The position numbers and the translations under genes are program-made. From contig NZ_JNLE01000005.1 of the NCBI RefSeq assembly GCF_000702945.1, forward strand, positions 1,116,001-1,180,000: a stretch of DNA of 64,000 nt, given 5' to 3'. The notes beneath the pieces are model-generated. The model did no database searches. It was not told where the DNA came from and saw only the letters and a program-made list of their open reading frames with translations. The DNA is from Clostridium sp. KNHs205 (GTDB lineage Bacteria; Bacillota; Clostridia; Lachnospirales; Lachnospiraceae). Position 1 is the stretch's first letter. Each line of letters begins with the position of its first letter. Below, one piece after another: positions 16,088 to 25,668 of this stretch.

Positions 16088-17203
16088 TCATTTAGCTGAG
16101 GTTATCAATTTTATCACTATTTCTGTGCAGCGATCCAGGTCATCGATATGTGTGTATTCTTTGGTAGAGTGGACACTGTTCATTCCGCAGGCCATTACGA
16201 TACCGGTAATGTTGTTGCGTACAAAATTATTGTTATCACTTCCGCCAAAGGTTTCTATATAGTTAGTCTTTATGGATAGTTCCTGGCAAGCTTTCTCGTA
16301 ACGCTGTACTACCGGATCGCTCTCCAAGGTCTCGTAGGAGAGGCAGCCGAAGGTGGTCTCAAAGGTTAAGATGGCTTTTGCTTTGTCTGCGGCTTTCTGG
16401 AAGGCCTGTCTTATTTTCTCTGTTTCCTCCAGGGCTTTTTCATGACGAAGGCTTCTTACTTCTCCTTTCAGTATGCATTTTTCCGGTACGATATTTCTGG
16501 CGAGTCCTCCCTCTATCAGGCCTATATTAACGGTCGTTTCTGTATCGATGCGACCCATTTGTATGGCAGTTATTCCTTCCCCTGCTGCTTTTATGGCGTG
16601 TATGCCTGTTTCGGGAGCAAAACCTGCGTGAGCGGCTTTTCCGGTAAAGACTGCTTCTATGGACACTAAAGTGGGTGCTTTTAAAGCTGCGGTTCCTATT
16701 TCGCCGCTTAAATCCAGGACATAGGCTTCTTTTGCTTTTATTTTTGAATAATCGAATACATCAGAGCCTTTCAGATATACTTCTTCTGCTATGGGGAACA
16801 ATACTTCTATACTGCGGTGAGGCAGTTTCTGCTCTTTTACGGTTCTAACAGCTTCTAAGATAGCTACGACACCGGACAGATCGTCTGCTCCCAACACAGT
16901 GGTCCCATCACTGGTTATGGTTCCGTCAGGGTGTACAACGGCTTTTTTATTTAAGGCAGGTTCTACTGTATCCATATGTGCAGATAGCAGAATGGGCGGT
17001 CCGTCTATTTCACCCGGTAAATATCCGTAGAGATTACCCGCATTTCCGCCGTATACTTTTCCTGCTTCATCTTCTGTTACAGCAAAACCCAAGTCTGACA
17101 GTTCTTTCAATAATACATCCGCCATTTCCCGTTCTCCAAAAGACGGGGAATCGATGGATACCAGCTTTACAAATTCATTTATGATACGCTCTCTGTTTGC
17201 CAT
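16088..17203 (-). CDS. M20-family peptidase, PepT-like
   Basis: This is a cytosolic zinc-dependent di/tripeptidase-type enzyme. The metal-site segments are LSAHMDTVEP (about 75), LGADDLSGV (about 110), PIAEEVYLKGS (about 137) and the C-terminal HSTKEYTHIDDL. The dimerisation domain lies in between (GKAAHAGFAPETG). Length is 371 aa. The start at 17203 follows GGAG by 7 bases and was preferred to the ATG at 17215, which has AGGA directly against it. It lies 120 bases downstream of aspA on the same strand. The exact peptide specificity is unknown; the family member closest in pattern is the PepT-2 type. Confidence 0.9.
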   Translation of the reverse strand: MANRERIINEFVKLVSIDSPSFGEREMADVLLKELSDLGFAVTEDEAGKVYGGNAGNLYGYLPGEIDGPPILLSAHMDTVEPALNKKAVVHPDGTITSDGTTVLGADDLSGVVAILEAVRTVKEQKLPHRSIEVLFPIAEEVYLKGSDVFDYSKIKAKEAYVLDLSGEIGTAALKAPTLVSIEAVFTGKAAHAGFAPETGIHAIKAAGEGITAIQMGRIDTETTVNIGLIEGGLARNIVPEKCILKGEVRSLRHEKALEETEKIRQAFQKAADKAKAILTFETTFGCLSYETLESDPVVQRYEKACQELSIKTNYIETFGGSDNNNFVRNNITGIVMACGMNSVHSTKEYTHIDDLDRCTEIVIKLITSAK

Positions 17204-17325
17204 ATCTGTCTCCATTCCTGTATTCTATTTTAGGGCTTCATATTAAATCGAATCCTTTAAATCGAATCCTTGGCTCAATTTATGCTTTCGCTTCCTTATA
17301 AATGTATCACAGGTTATGGTATTCT

Positions 17326-18867
17326 TCAATATGAAAGAGAAATTTCCTTGTTTTCATATTTGATTTGAGGGTTTAAGGTCATTGGAAATAAATCAAAGAT
17401 CTTTTCTATTTCTTTTTCTGATAATACTCCTTCTTCCCTTACAATGTCTTTCACTGATACGCCTTTCTTCAAGGCAGTTTTTGCAATTCTTGCAGCTTCT
17501 TCATAGCCTGTTACCGGACAGAGTGCGGTGGCTACGGACACACTGTTATCTAACAATGCTTTGCAGTGTTTCTCATTTGCAGTTATTCCCGTTATACACA
17601 GATTTGTAAGGGTAAATGCTGCCTGACGCAGAAGCTCCAGGGATTCAAACAGATTATAAAATACCACCGGTTCAAAGGCATTTAATTCCAGCTGACCACT
17701 GCCGGCTGCCCAGGTTACAGCCGCATCGTTCCCTATTATCTGAAAGGCTGCCTGATTTACGACCTCTGGTATTACCGGATTTACTTTACCTGGCATGATG
17801 GAAGAGCCATTCTGCAGCGCCGGCAGATTGATCTCACCAAAGCCGGTTCTGGGACCGGAGGATAACAGCCTTAAGTCATTGCTGATTTTAGACAGATTAA
17901 CGGCACAGGATTTCAAACAGCCTGATACCTGTACAAATCCATCAAGATTCTGGGTTGCATCAAACATATCTGCTGCCTGTTTATAATTGTGAGTAAATAG
18001 CCTGTTTAAATTTGGGATGATATTTGAGTAATAATATGGACTGGCATTGAGACCGCTTCCGATTGCAGTTCCGCCAAGATTAAGAGTCAGCATCTCTTCC
18101 CCTGCTAATTTCAGCCTTACTATATCACGGTTAATTGCAGTGGAGAAAGCTTGAAAGGTCTGACCCAGACGCATTGGTACTGCATCCTGTAACTGGGTCC
18201 TGCCCATTTTAAGAACATGATCGTATTCTTCTGCTTTATTTGATAAGGCTTCGCTTAATTTCTTAAGTTCTGCCATAGCTTTTACTAAAAGTTCCAGTAC
18301 GGTCATCTTACCGGCACTTGGTATAACATCATTGGTGGATTGTGCCATATTAACATGGTCATTTGGATGTATTATGGAATAATTGCCTTTTATACCTCCC
18401 AGAAGTTCGATTGCACGATTGGCTATAACCTCATTGGCATTCATGTTGGCAGAGGTTCCGGCTCCGCCTTGTATGGCATCTACAATAAATTGATCCCTGA
18501 AACTCCCCTTTATGATTTCTTCGCAGGCTTTTATAATACTTCCTGCCTTTTCTTCCGGTAGAAGCCCCGCTTCATAATTCGTTAATGCCGCAGCTTTCTT
18601 TATCTTTACCAGATTTGCTATGAACAATGGATTAAGAGGTCTGCCTGTCATTATAAAGTTATTTCTTCCTCTTAAACTCTGAACTCCGTAATAAGCATCT
18701 TTTGGTATAGCCATACTCCCCATTGAATCGGCTTCTATTCTCATAATTCTGTCAACCTTCCCTTTCATAATGTCATTCTCTATTTTCCATCTGGTTGATT
18801 CCCGGTCTAATATCTCTTCCGGCAAATTACACAGACTTTTATACTTTTTTCCAAATAGTTCATGCAA
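17326..18867 (-). CDS. aspA: Aspartate ammonia-lyase
   Basis: The enzyme reversibly deaminates L-aspartate to fumarate and ammonia. The superfamily signature GSSIMPGKVNPV is near residue 350, with QGGAGTSANMNANEV and AQSTNDVIPSAGK upstream. The last of these favours aspartase over fumarase. The frame is 513 aa, about 40 more than usual, because of an N-terminal extension before RIEADSMGSMAIPKDAYYG. The TTG at 18867 has AAAGGTGA about 9 bases upstream and a promoter behind it, so the extension may be real. An internal ATG near 18744 would give the usual length. A divergent Lrp-type regulator next door is a plausible controller. Confidence 0.93.
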   Translation of the reverse strand: MHELFGKKYKSLCNLPEEILDRESTRWKIENDIMKGKVDRIMRIEADSMGSMAIPKDAYYGVQSLRGRNNFIMTGRPLNPLFIANLVKIKKAAALTNYEAGLLPEEKAGSIIKACEEIIKGSFRDQFIVDAIQGGAGTSANMNANEVIANRAIELLGGIKGNYSIIHPNDHVNMAQSTNDVIPSAGKMTVLELLVKAMAELKKLSEALSNKAEEYDHVLKMGRTQLQDAVPMRLGQTFQAFSTAINRDIVRLKLAGEEMLTLNLGGTAIGSGLNASPYYYSNIIPNLNRLFTHNYKQAADMFDATQNLDGFVQVSGCLKSCAVNLSKISNDLRLLSSGPRTGFGEINLPALQNGSSIMPGKVNPVIPEVVNQAAFQIIGNDAAVTWAAGSGQLELNAFEPVVFYNLFESLELLRQAAFTLTNLCITGITANEKHCKALLDNSVSVATALCPVTGYEEAARIAKTALKKGVSVKDIVREEGVLSEKEIEKIFDLFPMTLNPQIKYENKEISLSY

Positions 18868-18920
18868 ATGAGAATATCACCTTTTTCGATAACCGTAAAT
18901 AGGGGTAAATGACTTTCGAA

Positions 18921-18949
18921 TTTATAAAAATTATTTAAGGTAATGACAA
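18921..18949 (-). promoter_or_regulatory. Likely aspA promoter
   Basis: On the minus strand TTGTCA and TATAAA are 17 bases apart, about 55 bases upstream of the TTG start. Confidence 0.6.
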
Positions 18950-19085
18950 AATAAAATAATGATTTTGGTCTGATTTATTTCGATTCTTCTTAGGACGTAT
19001 TTGTAAATTTAATAATGTAGTTTATTGTCGTTTTGCGCAACTTCTTAATTTTTCTTAATATTATAATGTTTGAACGGATTCTTTC

Positions 19086-19114
19086 TTGCATTGAAGGTCT
19101 CTTTATTTTATAAT
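19086..19114 (+). promoter_or_regulatory. Promoter of the Lrp-family gene
   Basis: TTGCAT and TATAAT are separated by 17 bases, 26 bases before the ATG at 19141. It diverges from the aspA promoter across about 135 bases. Confidence 0.75.
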
Positions 19115-19140
19115 ATTAAGAAATGTAAGGAATAACTTTA

Positions 19141-19623
19141 ATGAAAGCAGGTATACATATGGATCATGTAGACGAACATATACTGGAAATCTTACAAAAA
19201 AACGCAAGAACACCCCTTAAAGTGATAGCAGACCAGGTCTTCTTATCATCTCCTGCCGTTGCTGCCAGAATTGCAAAATTGGAGAAGGACGGAATTATCA
19301 AAGGATATCATGCAGAGGTTAACTGGCTTAAGCTTGGTTACCATATAACAGCTTTTATCAACCTGGAGGTTGAACCCATTCAAAAGGTTGAATTCTATCC
19401 CTTCATAAAATCCTGTCCCAACGTGATTGAGTGTAACTGCGTAACCGGACATTATGCCATGCTTATAAAAGTTGCATTTCCCAGTACCATGGAGCTTGAT
19501 TCTTTCATCGGTCAGATTCAGAAATTCGGCCGTACCAGTACCCAGATTGTATTCTCCACAGCAGTAGAACACAGGGGGATTCATTGCACCATGGTGTCAG
19601 ATGAATCCCCCCTTACAGAGTAG
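19141..19623 (+). CDS. Lrp/AsnC family transcriptional regulator
   Basis: The first 60 residues form the AsnC-type helix-turn-helix (VDEHILEILQKNARTPLKVI, then LSSPAVAARIAKLEKDGIIKGY). The rest is the RAM ligand-binding domain (CVTGHYAMLIKV). Such proteins form octamers that sense amino acids. AAGGA precedes the ATG at 19141; an alternative start is at 19159. The gene diverges from aspA, and the 270-base shared upstream region has promoters for both, so control of aspartate catabolism is a reasonable inference. The ligand is not determined. Confidence 0.92.
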   Translation: MKAGIHMDHVDEHILEILQKNARTPLKVIADQVFLSSPAVAARIAKLEKDGIIKGYHAEVNWLKLGYHITAFINLEVEPIQKVEFYPFIKSCPNVIECNCVTGHYAMLIKVAFPSTMELDSFIGQIQKFGRTSTQIVFSTAVEHRGIHCTMVSDESPLTE

Positions 19624-19674
19624 AGCAGTCGTTGTACTGCCATTATGTAATTGTAAATATATATTGCTGAACTA

Positions 19675-20295
19675 TTATTCATTGTTTAACCCGATAAAGG
19701 GTTTGATTGCTTCTTCCCAATGCTCCAGAATATACTTCCCGATAAATGGGTCATACATAAAGCCCAGGTTCTTTTCAATCTCATTATAGCACTCTTCAGG
19801 TGATAATATTGAACGGTATCTCCTCTCCGTTGTCATGGCATCTATGGAATCACAGATGGCAATGATTCTGGAACCTAAGGGGATATCGTTTCCTTTTATA
19901 CCCTCCGGATAACCGCCTCCGTCATAACGTTCATGATGATGAAGAACGATTCCGCTGATTTGCTTCATTCGTTTTGACTTATTTAAAATATCATATCCAA
20001 TTCGTGAGTGCGTCTTAATGACTTCCCATTCTTCTGGTGTTAACGGCCCCTCTTTATTGAGGATAGCATCCGCTATGCCAATCTTACCGATATCATGAAG
20101 ATGCGCTGCTATATGAATTTCATTGGTATCACTATTACTCAGTCCAATGATTTCACAGATTTTCTTAGCCAGCTCACTTACTCTCCAGGAATGATTCGCA
20201 GTGTATTTGTCCTTGGCATCCATAGCTCCAGTAATACACTCTATTATTTCATGGTAATCTATGTAGTCATCTGCTTTGTTGTCTGCTATACTCAT
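19675..20295 (-). CDS. HD-GYP domain protein (putative c-di-GMP phosphodiesterase)
   Basis: The 206-aa protein is a stand-alone HD-GYP domain: HSWRVSELA, HDIGKIGIAD (the HD pair), the second metal-site segment HHHERYDGGGYPEGI with the GYP signature, and ICDSIDAMTTERRYR. Active HD-GYP enzymes hydrolyse c-di-GMP to GMP, and all visible metal ligands are present. There is no membrane segment or sensor domain. The ATG at 20295 follows GGAAAGG; the longer frame begins at a GTG with no ribosome binding site. It may matter for the c-di-GMP riboswitch at 49.9-50.0 kb in the same window. Confidence 0.92.
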   Translation of the reverse strand: MSIADNKADDYIDYHEIIECITGAMDAKDKYTANHSWRVSELAKKICEIIGLSNSDTNEIHIAAHLHDIGKIGIADAILNKEGPLTPEEWEVIKTHSRIGYDILNKSKRMKQISGIVLHHHERYDGGGYPEGIKGNDIPLGSRIIAICDSIDAMTTERRYRSILSPEECYNEIEKNLGFMYDPFIGKYILEHWEEAIKPFIGLNNE

Positions 20296-20389
20296 CCTAA
20301 CGTGCCTTTCCTTTGGATAATGCCTATCCACAACACACCAATTGTACTAAATTTTATCATATCAGGCAATATTTTTTTATGACTTTTCC

Positions 20390-20707
20390 TTATATTCTTT
20401 CAAATCTATCAACATCGGTTACGAAAATAATAGCTCCGCCAACATTAACCATAACCTGGGTAGAATAAAACTCTGCAGATCCTACGGGATTGGAAATAAT
20501 CTGCTGTCTGGGTCCGCATTCTTTTTTCACCAGTTCTATTACCTCATCCACTTTCTCTTCCTCAGTACCAATCAGTAAGGTAGTATTACCTTCTCTTAAG
20601 AAACCTCCCGTTGAAGCAAGTTTCGTAACATAAAAACCTTTGCTGTTTAATCCGTCTGTTACCCTCGTGCTGTCTACATTCCGTACTATTACATAAATCA
20701 GTTTCAT
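20390..20707 (-). CDS. darA: PII-like c-di-AMP receptor (DarA/PstA, DUF970)
   Basis: The 105-aa protein matches the small PII-like family that binds c-di-AMP as a trimer. It starts MKLIYVIVRNVDSTRVTDGL and contains the conserved TKLASTGGFLREGNTTLLIG loop and a C-terminal strand VGGAIIFVTDVDRFER. AGGAAGGGA precedes the ATG. It is encoded 60 bases upstream of the HD-GYP gene in the same direction and may be co-transcribed. Its downstream partner protein is unknown even in characterised species. Confidence 0.93.
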   Translation of the reverse strand: MKLIYVIVRNVDSTRVTDGLNSKGFYVTKLASTGGFLREGNTTLLIGTEEEKVDEVIELVKKECGPRQQIISNPVGSAEFYSTQVMVNVGGAIIFVTDVDRFERI

Positions 20708-21066
20708 TGTAATCCCTTCCTTTCTATACGCTTTATTTTCTCAAGGGCTGTAGCATTACAATCCTATTATTGACTTATCCTGTTACTGTAAACATGGTAT
20801 GTGAATAAATGTTCGATAATTTAATTAAAACTCTTAATCTAAATCTTAAAATATCTTATATATCTGATAATTTAAAAATTATATCTGTATTATATTATAT
20901 TTTATACCGAAAGTAAAGTTTTAAGCACAACTTATACCTCTAAGTTTGTAAACCGGCTTAATATAAGTAAGTTAATATGCCTGCTCTGCTGATAACCTGA
21001 CACACTGCTGTCACATTAAACCTGTTATAATAAATATCATTTATCAGAAAGGCAGCGGTCCCCTCA
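20708..21066. other. Intergenic region between darA and the SPL-like gene
   Basis: No gene is seen in these 359 bases. TGACACACTGCTGTCA (near 21000) is an inverted repeat just upstream of a TATAAT-like box around 21024, and could be an operator for the radical SAM gene. Confidence 0.35.
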
Positions 21067-21942
21067 ATGCATTTTAAAGAATATAAATCGATACTTTCTC
21101 CCCAAAATGGAATGAACATATACAGAGGCTGCACTCATGGCTGCATTTATTGTGACAGCCGCAGCACTTGTTACAAAATGGAGCATGCCTTTACTGATAT
21201 CGAAGTAAAAAAGAATGCACCTCTTATGCTTCTAAAAGCCTTATCCAATAAACGAAAGAAAGCAATGATTGGAACCGGAGCAATGACAGATTCTTATATT
21301 CCTCTGGAGAAAGAATTAAAGTATACCAGAAAATGCCTGGAGGCTATTGACCACTATGGCTTTGGACTGGCAATCCAGACGAAATCTAATTTGATATTAC
21401 GGGATCTGGATCTGCTGACCTCTATTAACCGTAAGGCAAAATGCGTGGTACAGATAACTCTTACTACCTATGATGAAGCTCTGTGCCGCCTCCTGGAGCC
21501 CTATGTCAGTACGACCAAAGAACGTTTTGAAGTATTAAAGATACTACGGGATAACGGTATCCCAACGGTAGTATGGCTGGATCCTATTCTCCCTTTTATC
21601 AATGACACCAAAGAGAATCTTATGGGAATTCTTGATTATTGCATTGAGGCAAAGGTTTATGGAATTATATGCTTTGGAATGGGTCTTACCCTGAGAGAAG
21701 GAAGCCGGGAATATTTTTATGAGAAGCTGGAGGAACATTTTCCAGGACTGAAGGAAAAGTATCAGAAGAAGTATGGCTACGCTTATGAGCTATCCAGTGA
21801 TAACAACAAAGAACTGATGGAGATTTTTTATACCGTCTGCCGTAAGAACGGGATTGTAACCGGAAACGACAGACTTTTTGAATACCTTCATACTTATACG
21901 GAAAAAGAGGTCTATGATCAGCTTACTCTGCCATGGGAATAG
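21067..21942 (+). CDS. SPL-family radical SAM protein
   Basis: The radical SAM motif is CTHGCIYC with ligands C22, C26 and C29, preceded by MNIYRG as in spore-photoproduct-lyase-like proteins (SplB/Rv2578c group). Other conserved pieces are GTGAMTDSYIPLE and WLDPILPFIND. The 291-aa protein is shorter than true SplB (about 340 aa), so DNA repair activity should not be assumed. The ribosome binding site is poor: AAAGG lies about 14 bases from the ATG. It is a single gene, convergent with the export locus to its right. Confidence 0.85.
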   Translation: MHFKEYKSILSPQNGMNIYRGCTHGCIYCDSRSTCYKMEHAFTDIEVKKNAPLMLLKALSNKRKKAMIGTGAMTDSYIPLEKELKYTRKCLEAIDHYGFGLAIQTKSNLILRDLDLLTSINRKAKCVVQITLTTYDEALCRLLEPYVSTTKERFEVLKILRDNGIPTVVWLDPILPFINDTKENLMGILDYCIEAKVYGIICFGMGLTLREGSREYFYEKLEEHFPGLKEKYQKKYGYAYELSSDNNKELMEIFYTVCRKNGIVTGNDRLFEYLHTYTEKEVYDQLTLPWE

Positions 21943-22099
21943 CAAAACTACATATAAATCTTATTGAACTCTTATTATTATACCATAATAGCAATTGGAA
22001 TAAACATTCTCATATCTATAGTATGGCTTAGCAAACATTCGTTTAATACTGTTTGAAGGTTGACAGTGAAGATAAGCCATACATGATATGATATTTAAA

Positions 22100-23386
22100 C
22101 TATTTACTGTTTTTCTTAAAGTAATGCACTTCAGCTGGATTATCTTCTAAATAATCAGTATATTTAATCCATCCTAAATTCTCCAATGTTTGTCCTGAAT
22201 CAGGAATGATTAATATTATTTTATCACCTATACAACCATAAGGGAAAATGCTAAAGTCTTTTAGCTCATCTATCTCTATCATTTTGTTGCTTATTGGATC
22301 ATATACACTTAAAGACAATACCTTATTTCCGCTATTATTATACTGTGGGAAATAAATAATCGCATTATAGCGTGCTAAACTTAAATTACCATAACTTTCG
22401 TTATCAAAATTTTTTTCTTGTAAAAGAGCTTTTGTATTAATATCATAAGATGAAAGCATAGTATTATATTTTCCATTAGCCATATTAAACTGATAAGGCA
22501 TTGCATTAATCCTACCTTTTGAAATTGCAAATTGTATATTATCATAATAATCAAAGGTCATCTCTGTATACTCATCTAAAAACAAATCCTCCGTATGTGT
22601 CTCTATGTTAACCTCCAAAAGAGTCACTCTCAAAGCATCTTTAGATTTTTTTTGCAAATCTTCTCGTGCCTCTATATCCGTAAGATCACCAACTGTCATA
22701 GCTGTTGTACTATAACTATATACATAATAAAGTTTATTTTGCTCAACACCGATAAAATCAATCAATACATGATATCCTTGCTTTTCAGGAAAATACCATA
22801 TTTTACCACTTTTAATATTGACTTGGGCATACAGCTTCGTTGAATAACGTTCGCTTTCAGAATTTATTGCCTCCTGCGTATCATCATATTTTCGTAAGGA
22901 AAGAAATGTATAACCTTTAGTGAGCACCAATGAATCACAAGAGTCATAACCTTTAAAAGTTGCCAACACCTTTGACGTAGCTCCGTCAGTCGAAGATTCG
23001 TGCAGTGTTATAGACCATTTATAGTCCGTGTTGAAATCATATTTATATGTAGTGTAATATAATTTTTTTTCATAAAGAGTTATATTTTGAGCCTCAGTTT
23101 CATGAACTAATGAATAGGCAAAGCAAGAATTATCTTTATGTTGACATTGAGGTTTTGTGCAGAAAACAACCTCATTTGAGCTTTCAAAATCACAAAAGTA
23201 CAACACACCATTTTCGCCGCCTCTCCTTAACAGACCGTATTGAGAGTAGCCCCCAAAGTAATTTGTATATGAAGTTACATTAGAATAATTCTTAGGAGCG
23301 TACCAAAAATAAGAGAGTGTTGATGCAATTAAAAAAAGAACTATAATTGAAAGAGTAACCATTATTTTTTTATTTCGTTTTTTCAT
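22100..23386 (-). CDS. Membrane-anchored propeller-like protein with a Cys-His motif
   Basis: A single N-terminal membrane segment (residues 9-28) is followed by about 400 extracytoplasmic residues of repeated short beta-strand patterns (YxLSLRKYD, LYAQVNIKSGKIWYF, LSLSVYDPISNKMIEI) that suggest a propeller. Near the start of the outer domain, C65, C76, C81, H83 and C88 form CTKPQCQHKDNSC. This arrangement looks metal- or disulfide-forming and recurs in clostridial proteins of unknown role. The start at 23386 follows AAGGA by 7 bases. It is the last gene of the 22.1-28.5 kb locus and AT-rich like the rest of it. I assign no function. Confidence 0.75.
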   Translation of the reverse strand: MKKRNKKIMVTLSIIVLFLIASTLSYFWYAPKNYSNVTSYTNYFGGYSQYGLLRRGGENGVLYFCDFESSNEVVFCTKPQCQHKDNSCFAYSLVHETEAQNITLYEKKLYYTTYKYDFNTDYKWSITLHESSTDGATSKVLATFKGYDSCDSLVLTKGYTFLSLRKYDDTQEAINSESERYSTKLYAQVNIKSGKIWYFPEKQGYHVLIDFIGVEQNKLYYVYSYSTTAMTVGDLTDIEAREDLQKKSKDALRVTLLEVNIETHTEDLFLDEYTEMTFDYYDNIQFAISKGRINAMPYQFNMANGKYNTMLSSYDINTKALLQEKNFDNESYGNLSLARYNAIIYFPQYNNSGNKVLSLSVYDPISNKMIEIDELKDFSIFPYGCIGDKIILIIPDSGQTLENLGWIKYTDYLEDNPAEVHYFKKNSK

Positions 23387-23478
23387 ATCTAAATCCTTCC
23401 CTAATGGCAAATTAATTCTCTCTATTAACAGCTTTCCCGTTTAAGAATAATTGTAATTCTCAAAAAGTATAATTATAA

Positions 23479-25668
23479 TCACGCATTATTACCTCCTTTT
23501 TCGAACTTACTAAAAAGTCGAAGAACAGAGTACTTTCTTATTCCTCCAGAAAGATAATACCCTATATAAAAGACAAGGATATCAATTATTAGAAGAGGCA
23601 ATATAAAATGCAAACCATGAAAATGGCTCGATAAAACAGATGACAAAAGGAAAAAGTTAACAGGATAATATCTCGTAATCCTTAAACCTATTATAAATAA
23701 TAATAACGGTACAAGAAACACAACAAATAATGATATGGAGTAATTTATTATATTTTTACTGGTATGAAATGATAAGACAAACAAACAGATAAATATAATT
23801 ACAAGAAATTTCACAAAATATATGTACGCCAATATCCCCCATAATGTAAATGTTTCAACACTTGAAAAAAGAGTTAATGATTGTGCCTGGGCGTTTAATA
23901 GTGGCAGTCCGTATACCCTGCTTATTCTAATAAAATCAGGCAGATATGCTATTAAAAATACAAAGATACTGACAATTAATCCTACCAATACCTTATTTAC
24001 AAATATTACTCTTCTTCCCTTGCTGGTCGCTTCTATTAGAAATCTCATATCCCATTCGCGTATATATAATGCTGAGATTATGATAAGAAGAATAGCAACA
24101 AATGAATTTGTGGTATCATTTGCATGCGAATTGTCAGCAAATAATTCGTTATAGCCTGTTTCATATAGTAGACTCCCCTTAGATGGTAAACTTTCCAACC
24201 TATCTATCACTTTATTTATCGCTGCGATATCATTTTCCTTTCCTCCTGCAAGCCTAAGATTGCGTTCTTGTAATGCCCATTCAAACTGATTTGATTGTTT
24301 TACAGCCTCTTCCACAGTAAGTCGGTATGCTACCTCATCCGGTGTTATATTAATAGGATATATATATAGTTTAAATAGTTGCATTAAAAAGACAACTAAC
24401 ATTACAATCAATATTTTATTCATAACCATTAATCTCCATAATTCGTGGCGAAATAATGATACTATCCTTCCGCTTGTTAATGCATGTTTTTTACAGCTGT
24501 TATAGTAGACTAATTTAAACTGATATAAAGTAATAAATCGAAATAGTATACACAGTGCTATCATCCAGCAAATCAATGCTACATAAACAAAGTTTACAGG
24601 ATAACCAAAAATGTTTAGATTTATATAGGTAGCTATATATACTGATGGTTGTAAAAAAAATAAGGGATTTATATATTTAAAGAAATTGAGTGCTGAAAAT
24701 GGAGAAATAATATTATATAGCACTAAACATATTGCTAGAATCACAGCTGTATATAAAATTGCTTCCAACTGTCCCTTTGAGTATTCACAAACCAGCAAAA
24801 TAATAAATGTAATGAGTGTGTAAATTGCCAATTTAACAACGTAAATAATAACAAGAGATTGCAAAACGTTGATTTTATATGGTGACGTTATATAAACGGA
24901 TTGTATTGGACGAGTGAGATCTCCTAAACCATAATAATAATTAGAAAAAATTATTTGTACAACAGACTGTAATGATATTATAATAACACAAAAAATTACT
25001 GCAACATGAACCTTTGACTGCATTAATACCTTTCGTCCATTTACAGTAGAACATATAATTATAAAATGAGCTTTTTCACTTACCACAAGTTTTATACATA
25101 GAAAAAAGAGTCCGAAAAAGATAAGCAAATCCCACTGCGGTGATTTCATTATAGAAATAATACCAGCATTTTCGTCAACAGTCGGAGATATATCGGATAA
25201 TTTTTCATAATCCTTTGCAGTTTTTAAAATATTCCTGTTATAGAAGGAAGCACTATTGGAAAAAATCGAAATTTCTGATAATCTATTTGCTGTTTTCTGA
25301 ATGTCAGACAAATATTCTTTATAATTCAATATACTTTCTGCTTCATTATATACGTAATTGAATAACCTATATTCCTCGTAGCGGCTATCTGTAAAGCTAA
25401 CCTTGATATTATTATCACTATTAATCAGGTTATTTTTTAAATGGTCCAACTGACTCTTATAGTAAGCTATAATATCAGGCTCTTTAGCTACTTGAGACTT
25501 TAGCATTTTATAACTGTCAGGTAAAAATAAAGTATAGCCCTTGTCGTCGGTAAACCTATGTTGTTCACTAAAGAAACATAATATAATACCTGCAACCATT
25601 AATAACATCATAAAAATAATATTACCTCTGGTTAAAACCCGTCTTAACTCGGCCACAAAGACATTCAT
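23479..25668 (-). CDS. Double-length ABC-2 type membrane permease
   Basis: The 729-aa protein has two similar halves, each with one N-terminal membrane helix, a large outer loop, and then about five membrane helices. Half one has its first helix near 17-35 and a loop to about 175. Half two starts near residue 400 (LFRHELWRLMVMNKILIVML) and has a loop to about 515. This is the layout of an ABC-2 exporter subunit duplicated in one chain. The ATG at 25668 overlaps the stop of the ATPase gene in ATGA and has AGGAG 6 bases upstream, so the two proteins are translationally coupled and surely form one transporter. The substrate is probably the secreted protein of the same locus or another exported molecule, which is inference. 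Confidence 0.82.
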   Translation of the reverse strand: MNVFVAELRRVLTRGNIIFMMLLMVAGIILCFFSEQHRFTDDKGYTLFLPDSYKMLKSQVAKEPDIIAYYKSQLDHLKNNLINSDNNIKVSFTDSRYEEYRLFNYVYNEAESILNYKEYLSDIQKTANRLSEISIFSNSASFYNRNILKTAKDYEKLSDISPTVDENAGIISIMKSPQWDLLIFFGLFFLCIKLVVSEKAHFIIICSTVNGRKVLMQSKVHVAVIFCVIIISLQSVVQIIFSNYYYGLGDLTRPIQSVYITSPYKINVLQSLVIIYVVKLAIYTLITFIILLVCEYSKGQLEAILYTAVILAICLVLYNIISPFSALNFFKYINPLFFLQPSVYIATYINLNIFGYPVNFVYVALICWMIALCILFRFITLYQFKLVYYNSCKKHALTSGRIVSLFRHELWRLMVMNKILIVMLVVFLMQLFKLYIYPINITPDEVAYRLTVEEAVKQSNQFEWALQERNLRLAGGKENDIAAINKVIDRLESLPSKGSLLYETGYNELFADNSHANDTTNSFVAILLIIISALYIREWDMRFLIEATSKGRRVIFVNKVLVGLIVSIFVFLIAYLPDFIRISRVYGLPLLNAQAQSLTLFSSVETFTLWGILAYIYFVKFLVIIFICLFVLSFHTSKNIINYSISLFVVFLVPLLLFIIGLRITRYYPVNFFLLSSVLSSHFHGLHFILPLLIIDILVFYIGYYLSGGIRKYSVLRLFSKFEKGGNNA

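Noticed and set aside
23479..25668. Lactococcin 972-type immunity protein (DUF1430-like)
   Set aside because: Size and partner ATPase are similar, but the two-half ABC-2 layout and the lack of a recognisable bacteriocin motif do not support a firm assignment.
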